A stretch of 36,406 nt of DNA from an uncultured Atopostipes sp. GTDB taxonomy: Bacteria; Bacillota; Bacilli; Lactobacillales; Carnobacteriaceae_A. Shown here one piece after another: positions 33,338 through 36,406 of this stretch. The position numbers and the translations under genes were made by a program. Numbering within the stretch: the first letter of the stretch is position 1; every line of letters starts with the position of its first letter. The stretch spans positions 1 to 36,406 of the forward strand of contig CAJUOQ010000024.1 in NCBI GenBank assembly GCA_910588235.1, read 5' to 3'. The notes beneath the pieces are model-generated. The model did no database searches, was not told where the DNA came from, and worked only from the letters and a program-made list of their open reading frames with translations.

Positions 33338-33401
33338 TATAATTTTTACGAGATAAAAGATGTCTTCTGAAAACGAACAATTACTAACCATTGTATCTCG
33401 T
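33338..33401 (+). promoter_or_regulatory. Upstream promoter box and 8-bp dyad before lepA
   Basis: TATAAT at 33338-33343 with a TGC extension lacks a good -35. From its expected start, ACGAGATA (33348-33355) is perfectly complementary to TATCTCGT (33394-33401), with an inner ACAAT/ATTGT hairpin. The function is unknown. Confidence 0.4.
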
Positions 33402-33419
33402 CAAAAAGGTTGGTATAAT
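33391..33419 (+). promoter_or_regulatory. Sigma-A promoter of lepA
   Basis: TTGTAT (33391-33396), a 17-base spacer and a perfect TATAAT (33414-33419) preceded by TGG. The start is about 40 bases before the lepA ATG. Confidence 0.8.
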
Positions 33420-33462
33420 AATGATTGTAGTTTTTTATGAAGATTAAGGACTGAGGAAATAA

Positions 33463-35295
33463 ATGATAGATAAAGAAAAAGCACGTGAACGTCAAAAGAT
33501 GGTGCGTAATTTCTCGATCATTGCGCATATTGACCATGGAAAATCGACATTAGCTGACCGTATTTTAGAATATACTAAAACACTTGCCGATCGAGAAATG
33601 CAAGAACAAGTTTTAGATTCGATGGAATTAGAACGTGAACGTGGAATTACCATTAAATTAAATACAGTAGAAGTAGAATATACTGCTAAAGATGGCGAAA
33701 CTTATGTTTTACACTTAATTGATACGCCAGGGCATGTGGACTTTACGTATGAAGTATCGAGAAGTTTAGCTGCCTGTGAAGGGGCGATTTTAATTGTAGA
33801 TGCCGCTCAAGGGATTGAGGCGCAAACATTGGCCAACGTCTATTTAGCGTTAGATAATGATTTAGAAATTTTACCTGTCATTAATAAGATTGATTTGCCC
33901 GCAGCTGATCCAGAACGTGTAGCGTTGGAAGTAGAAGATATCATTGGCTTACCGGCAGAAGATGCGGTGTTAGCAAGTGCGAAGAGTGGTATCGGTATTG
34001 AAGATGTTTTAGAAAAAATCGTTCAAGAAGTTCCCGCTCCTCAAGGCGATATTGATAACCCATTACAAGCTTTAATTTTCGACTCTGAATATGACTCTTA
34101 TCGAGGCGTTGTTTTAAGCATTCAAATCGAAGAAGGTATGTTACAAAAAGGCGATAAAATTCAATTAATGCATAATGGGAAAGAGTTTGAAGTGACAGAA
34201 GTGGGCGTCTTTTCACCAGACCCTCTCGTTCGAGATGCGTTAACTGTAGGAGATGTTGGTTATGTTACGGCAAACATCAAGAGTGTAAATGACACGCAAG
34301 TAGGGGATACGATCACCTTAGCGAATGACCCTGCTCCTGAACCACTGCCTGGTTATAAGCAAATGAATCCAATGGTGTACAGTGGAATGTATCCTTCTGA
34401 CTCCGGTGATTATGAAGATTTACGCGAAGCACTTGAGCGTCTACAACTGAATGATTCATCGTTATATTTTGAACCAGAAGTTTCGCAAGCTTTAGGCTTT
34501 GGTTTCCGTTGTGGCTTTTTAGGTATGCTGCATATGGATATTGTACAAGAACGACTTGAGCGTGAATTTGATTTAGATTTAATTACAACGGCTCCATCTG
34601 TTATCTATGAAGTAGACAAAACGGATGGTGAAACGGTGGATGTTTCCAATCCTTCGGAAATGCCTGAACAAACACAGGTTGAAAAAGTTCGAGAGCCTTT
34701 TGTAAAAGCTACTATTTCGGCACCTAATGATTATGTAGGGCCTATTATGGAGCTTTGCCAAAGTAAACGTGGTGAATTTATTACGATGGAATATTTAGAT
34801 GATGTGCGCGTCAATGTCATATATTATCTGCCATTGTCTGAAATTGTCTTTGACTTTTTCGATCGTCTCAAATCAAGCACGCAAGGTTATGCTTCATTAG
34901 ATTATGAGGAAGCGGGCTACCGTGAAAGTAACTTAGTCAAAGTGGATATCTTAATCCATGGCGATAAGGTAGATGCCTTGAGTTTTATTGTGCATAAAGA
35001 TGAAAGTCAAAGTCGTGGCCGTAAGATCGTAGAAAAACTGAAAGAAGTTATTCCACGTCAGCAATTTGAAATTCCAATTCAAGCAGCGATCGGCCATAAC
35101 ATTATTGCTCGTTCAACAGTTCGTGCCTATCGTAAAGACGTTACAGCGAAACTATATGGTGGGGATGTCACTCGTCGTATGAAACTTCTTGAGAAACAAA
35201 AAGAAGGGAAAAAACGTATGAAGAGTGTCGGAAATGTAGATATTCCACAAGATGCGTTTATGGCTGTGATGAACTTAGATGAAGAAGATAATTAA
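33463..35295 (+). CDS. lepA: Elongation factor 4 (LepA)
   Basis: A 610-residue translational GTPase, the standard LepA length. The G domain has AHIDHGKSTLADRIL, the switch region RERGITIKLNTVE, DTPGHVDFTYEVSR and NKIDLPAADPERV. Domains II, III and V follow. The LepA-specific C-terminal domain ends with RRMKLLEKQKEGKKRMKSVG and IPQDAFMAVM. It binds ribosomes and has been linked to back-translocation and 30S biogenesis. The ATG is preceded by TGAGGA. It has its own promoter and terminator, so it is separate from the chaperone operon. Confidence 0.98.
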   Translation: MIDKEKARERQKMVRNFSIIAHIDHGKSTLADRILEYTKTLADREMQEQVLDSMELERERGITIKLNTVEVEYTAKDGETYVLHLIDTPGHVDFTYEVSRSLAACEGAILIVDAAQGIEAQTLANVYLALDNDLEILPVINKIDLPAADPERVALEVEDIIGLPAEDAVLASAKSGIGIEDVLEKIVQEVPAPQGDIDNPLQALIFDSEYDSYRGVVLSIQIEEGMLQKGDKIQLMHNGKEFEVTEVGVFSPDPLVRDALTVGDVGYVTANIKSVNDTQVGDTITLANDPAPEPLPGYKQMNPMVYSGMYPSDSGDYEDLREALERLQLNDSSLYFEPEVSQALGFGFRCGFLGMLHMDIVQERLEREFDLDLITTAPSVIYEVDKTDGETVDVSNPSEMPEQTQVEKVREPFVKATISAPNDYVGPIMELCQSKRGEFITMEYLDDVRVNVIYYLPLSEIVFDFFDRLKSSTQGYASLDYEEAGYRESNLVKVDILIHGDKVDALSFIVHKDESQSRGRKIVEKLKEVIPRQQFEIPIQAAIGHNIIARSTVRAYRKDVTAKLYGGDVTRRMKLLEKQKEGKKRMKSVGNVDIPQDAFMAVMNLDEEDN

Positions 35296-35310
35296 ATATT
35301 GAAAGTATTG

Positions 35311-35357
35311 AAATCCGTTCATTCTCTCTTTGAAAGAGGAGTGAACGGATTTTTTTA
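35311..35357 (+). terminator. Intrinsic terminator after lepA
   Basis: AAATCCGTTCA (35311-35321) pairs with TGAACGGATTT (35342-35352), with an inner CTCTT/AAGAG stem, followed by a run of T's. Confidence 0.9.
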
Positions 35358-35489
35358 TGGGCAGAAGGTCTATGTTTGAAATGGCAAAAGAGAGACAGCG
35401 ATTTCAAAGCACCTCCCCTTTAAAAATACTGCTAGCATAAGCTTTGTCTGGGAAGGTCACTTAAAATCTTAAGGAATTTGTGTTATACT
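35358..35489 (+). promoter_or_regulatory. Intergenic region with a dyad and promoter for the last gene
   Basis: TTAAAA (35461-35466), a 17-base spacer and TATACT (35484-35489) with a TGT extension make a fair promoter. Upstream, TTTGAAAT (35375-35382) and ATTTCAAA (35401-35408) form a perfect dyad with no assigned role. No gene is visible in the gap. Confidence 0.5.
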
Positions 35490-35580
35490 AGAAATAGTGA
35501 GAAAAACTTAGGCAAAAATTAACCATATTTTCATATGAACGAAAGAGGTTTTGCGGCAAAAAAGAGGCAAAAATATTTAT

Positions 35581-36348
35581 ATGGGGGATAAAAAATTGTC
35601 AATATTAAATACGGATGCGTTAGAATGGGATAGTTTACGAATACCTGAAGAATTATCGACAGAAGAGCTAGCAAGCCAGAAAGAGAATGTTGCTGAATAT
35701 TTAGCAAAGCGAACAATCGATCATTCGCTTGATTTATCTGCGATTGACCAAGTGGTGGAACTGACGATTGATGATCGCTTATTGGAGTCAGAAGAGCTGG
35801 TATTAGATAAGATCACAAATGATGAACTGTTTAATTATTTTCAAGACGAAACAATAGAACCTAATCCAAATATTTTATTTCCGAAAATTGAGAGAATTAA
35901 TATTTTGTTTTGGTTTCTGCATAATCTAGGACAGCAGGATATTCGTGAAGCGAAGATTTTAGTAAAAAATCGCGACGACCTTTCAATTATTTTTTATTGT
36001 TTAATTGAAGCGGCCGTATTTTTTGGCTTTCTCAAACGTGGAGAAGAAAATGGCAACGTTTATTTAGTGCCTACGGATGTATATGAGGAATTTATGGGTA
36101 AAACGACAGAGATGCAATATCCAATCTTCCTAAAAAGACTCGGTCGTAATGAAACGATTAGTGAAGTGTTGAAAATCCAATTAAATGACCCTATCTATGA
36201 TAGTATCAGTCGTCAAATGGTGCATAATACTCTGGTAACAGATCCAAATATTGAAGCAGAAGGGCTGTCTAACGATGAGGTTACCCAAATTGTTAATGGT
36301 TTAAGATATTGGTATTTAGGCATTAAACAAGTTGTTTTAGAAAATTAA
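35581..36348 (+). CDS. Unrecognised protein with predicted helical, winged-helix-like regions
   Basis: About 255 residues, acidic, with no signal peptide and no clear membrane segment. I do not recognise the family. Visible are a long acidic N terminus (many EE/EL pairs), then a core rich in aromatic residues (ERINILFWFLHNLG, IIFYCLIEAAVFFGFLKR) that ends in a turn and YLVPT, as in a winged-helix unit. A C-terminal helical part with LSNDEVTQIVNGLRYWYLGI follows. The last two parts loosely recall DNA-binding helix-turn-helix regions, which is weak inference. The start is uncertain: ATG 35581 (AAAGAGG 13 bases upstream), TTG 35551, or TTG 35596 (GGGGG eight bases upstream). It has its own promoter. 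Codon use does not look foreign. Confidence 0.6.
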   Translation: MGDKKLSILNTDALEWDSLRIPEELSTEELASQKENVAEYLAKRTIDHSLDLSAIDQVVELTIDDRLLESEELVLDKITNDELFNYFQDETIEPNPNILFPKIERINILFWFLHNLGQQDIREAKILVKNRDDLSIIFYCLIEAAVFFGFLKRGEENGNVYLVPTDVYEEFMGKTTEMQYPIFLKRLGRNETISEVLKIQLNDPIYDSISRQMVHNTLVTDPNIEAEGLSNDEVTQIVNGLRYWYLGIKQVVLEN

Positions 36349-36383
36349 AGATCCTAAATTTCAAGTTTAAGTTAGTCACTTGT

Positions 36384-36389
36384 TATAAT
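36384..36389 (+). promoter_or_regulatory. Extended -10 at the right edge, for a gene beyond the window
   Basis: A perfect TATAAT with a TGT extension, with only a poor -35 (TTCAAG) about 18 bases before it. The gene it would serve lies outside the window. No terminator is seen after the preceding gene. Confidence 0.45.
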
Positions 36390-36406
36390 TAGTTTTAGTG
36401 AATTTC

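Overview
The window looks like a stretch of core chromosome from a low-GC Gram-positive bacterium of the order Lactobacillales. The gene order (rpsB-tsf-pyrH-frr-uppS-cdsA-rseP-proS-polC, then rimP-nusA-ylxR-ylxQ-infB-rbfA, then truB-ribF-hrcA-grpE-dnaK-dnaJ-lepA) is the Firmicutes arrangement. DNA polymerase III is of the PolC type, and hrcA carries a perfect CIRCE operator. A Carnobacteriaceae or Aerococcaceae-like member is a guess from gene content and style, not something the sequence proves.

Layout. Bases 1-52 look like the 3' end (part of domain V plus domain VI) of a group II intron cut by the window edge. Next come yneF, a two-gene heterodimeric ABC exporter, and a convergent plsC on the minus strand that shares a bidirectional terminator with the exporter. 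From 4822 a strong promoter and a structured leader drive rpsB and tsf. A second block from about 6760 runs pyrH-frr (overlapping as TAATG). Then uppS-cdsA-rseP-proS covers lipid-carrier and phospholipid synthesis, intramembrane proteolysis and prolyl-tRNA charging. polC follows its own terminator. A roughly 290-base leader with a strong intrinsic terminator precedes rimP-nusA-ylxR-ylxQ-infB-rbfA, and attenuation by NusA is plausible there. An ABC-F protein (+) faces a baeRF-like protein (-), with two terminators between them. truB-ribF is followed by the HrcA-controlled chaperone operon, then lepA on its own promoter, and an unrecognised protein at the right end.

The genes serve translation (ribosomal protein, elongation and initiation factors, recycling, 30S maturation, rRNA/tRNA processing), transcription elongation, replication, envelope lipid synthesis and protein folding. 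Except for plsC and the baeRF-like gene, all genes are on the + strand.

The points most worth a second look are:
- a NusA with an acidic tail of about 190 residues, absent from the compact Firmicutes form;
- a YkpA-like ABC-F protein in which every motif of one ATP site is degenerate while the other site is nearly intact;
- a bacterial eRF1-like (baeRF) protein with a glycine-rich GQGG/HGHG loop;
- the terminator-containing rimP leader;
- several unexplained RNA or DNA dyads (pyrH promoter, hrcA-grpE, dnaK-dnaJ, dnaJ 3' end, lepA leader).
No insertion sequence, prophage, CRISPR array, tRNA or rRNA gene was found.
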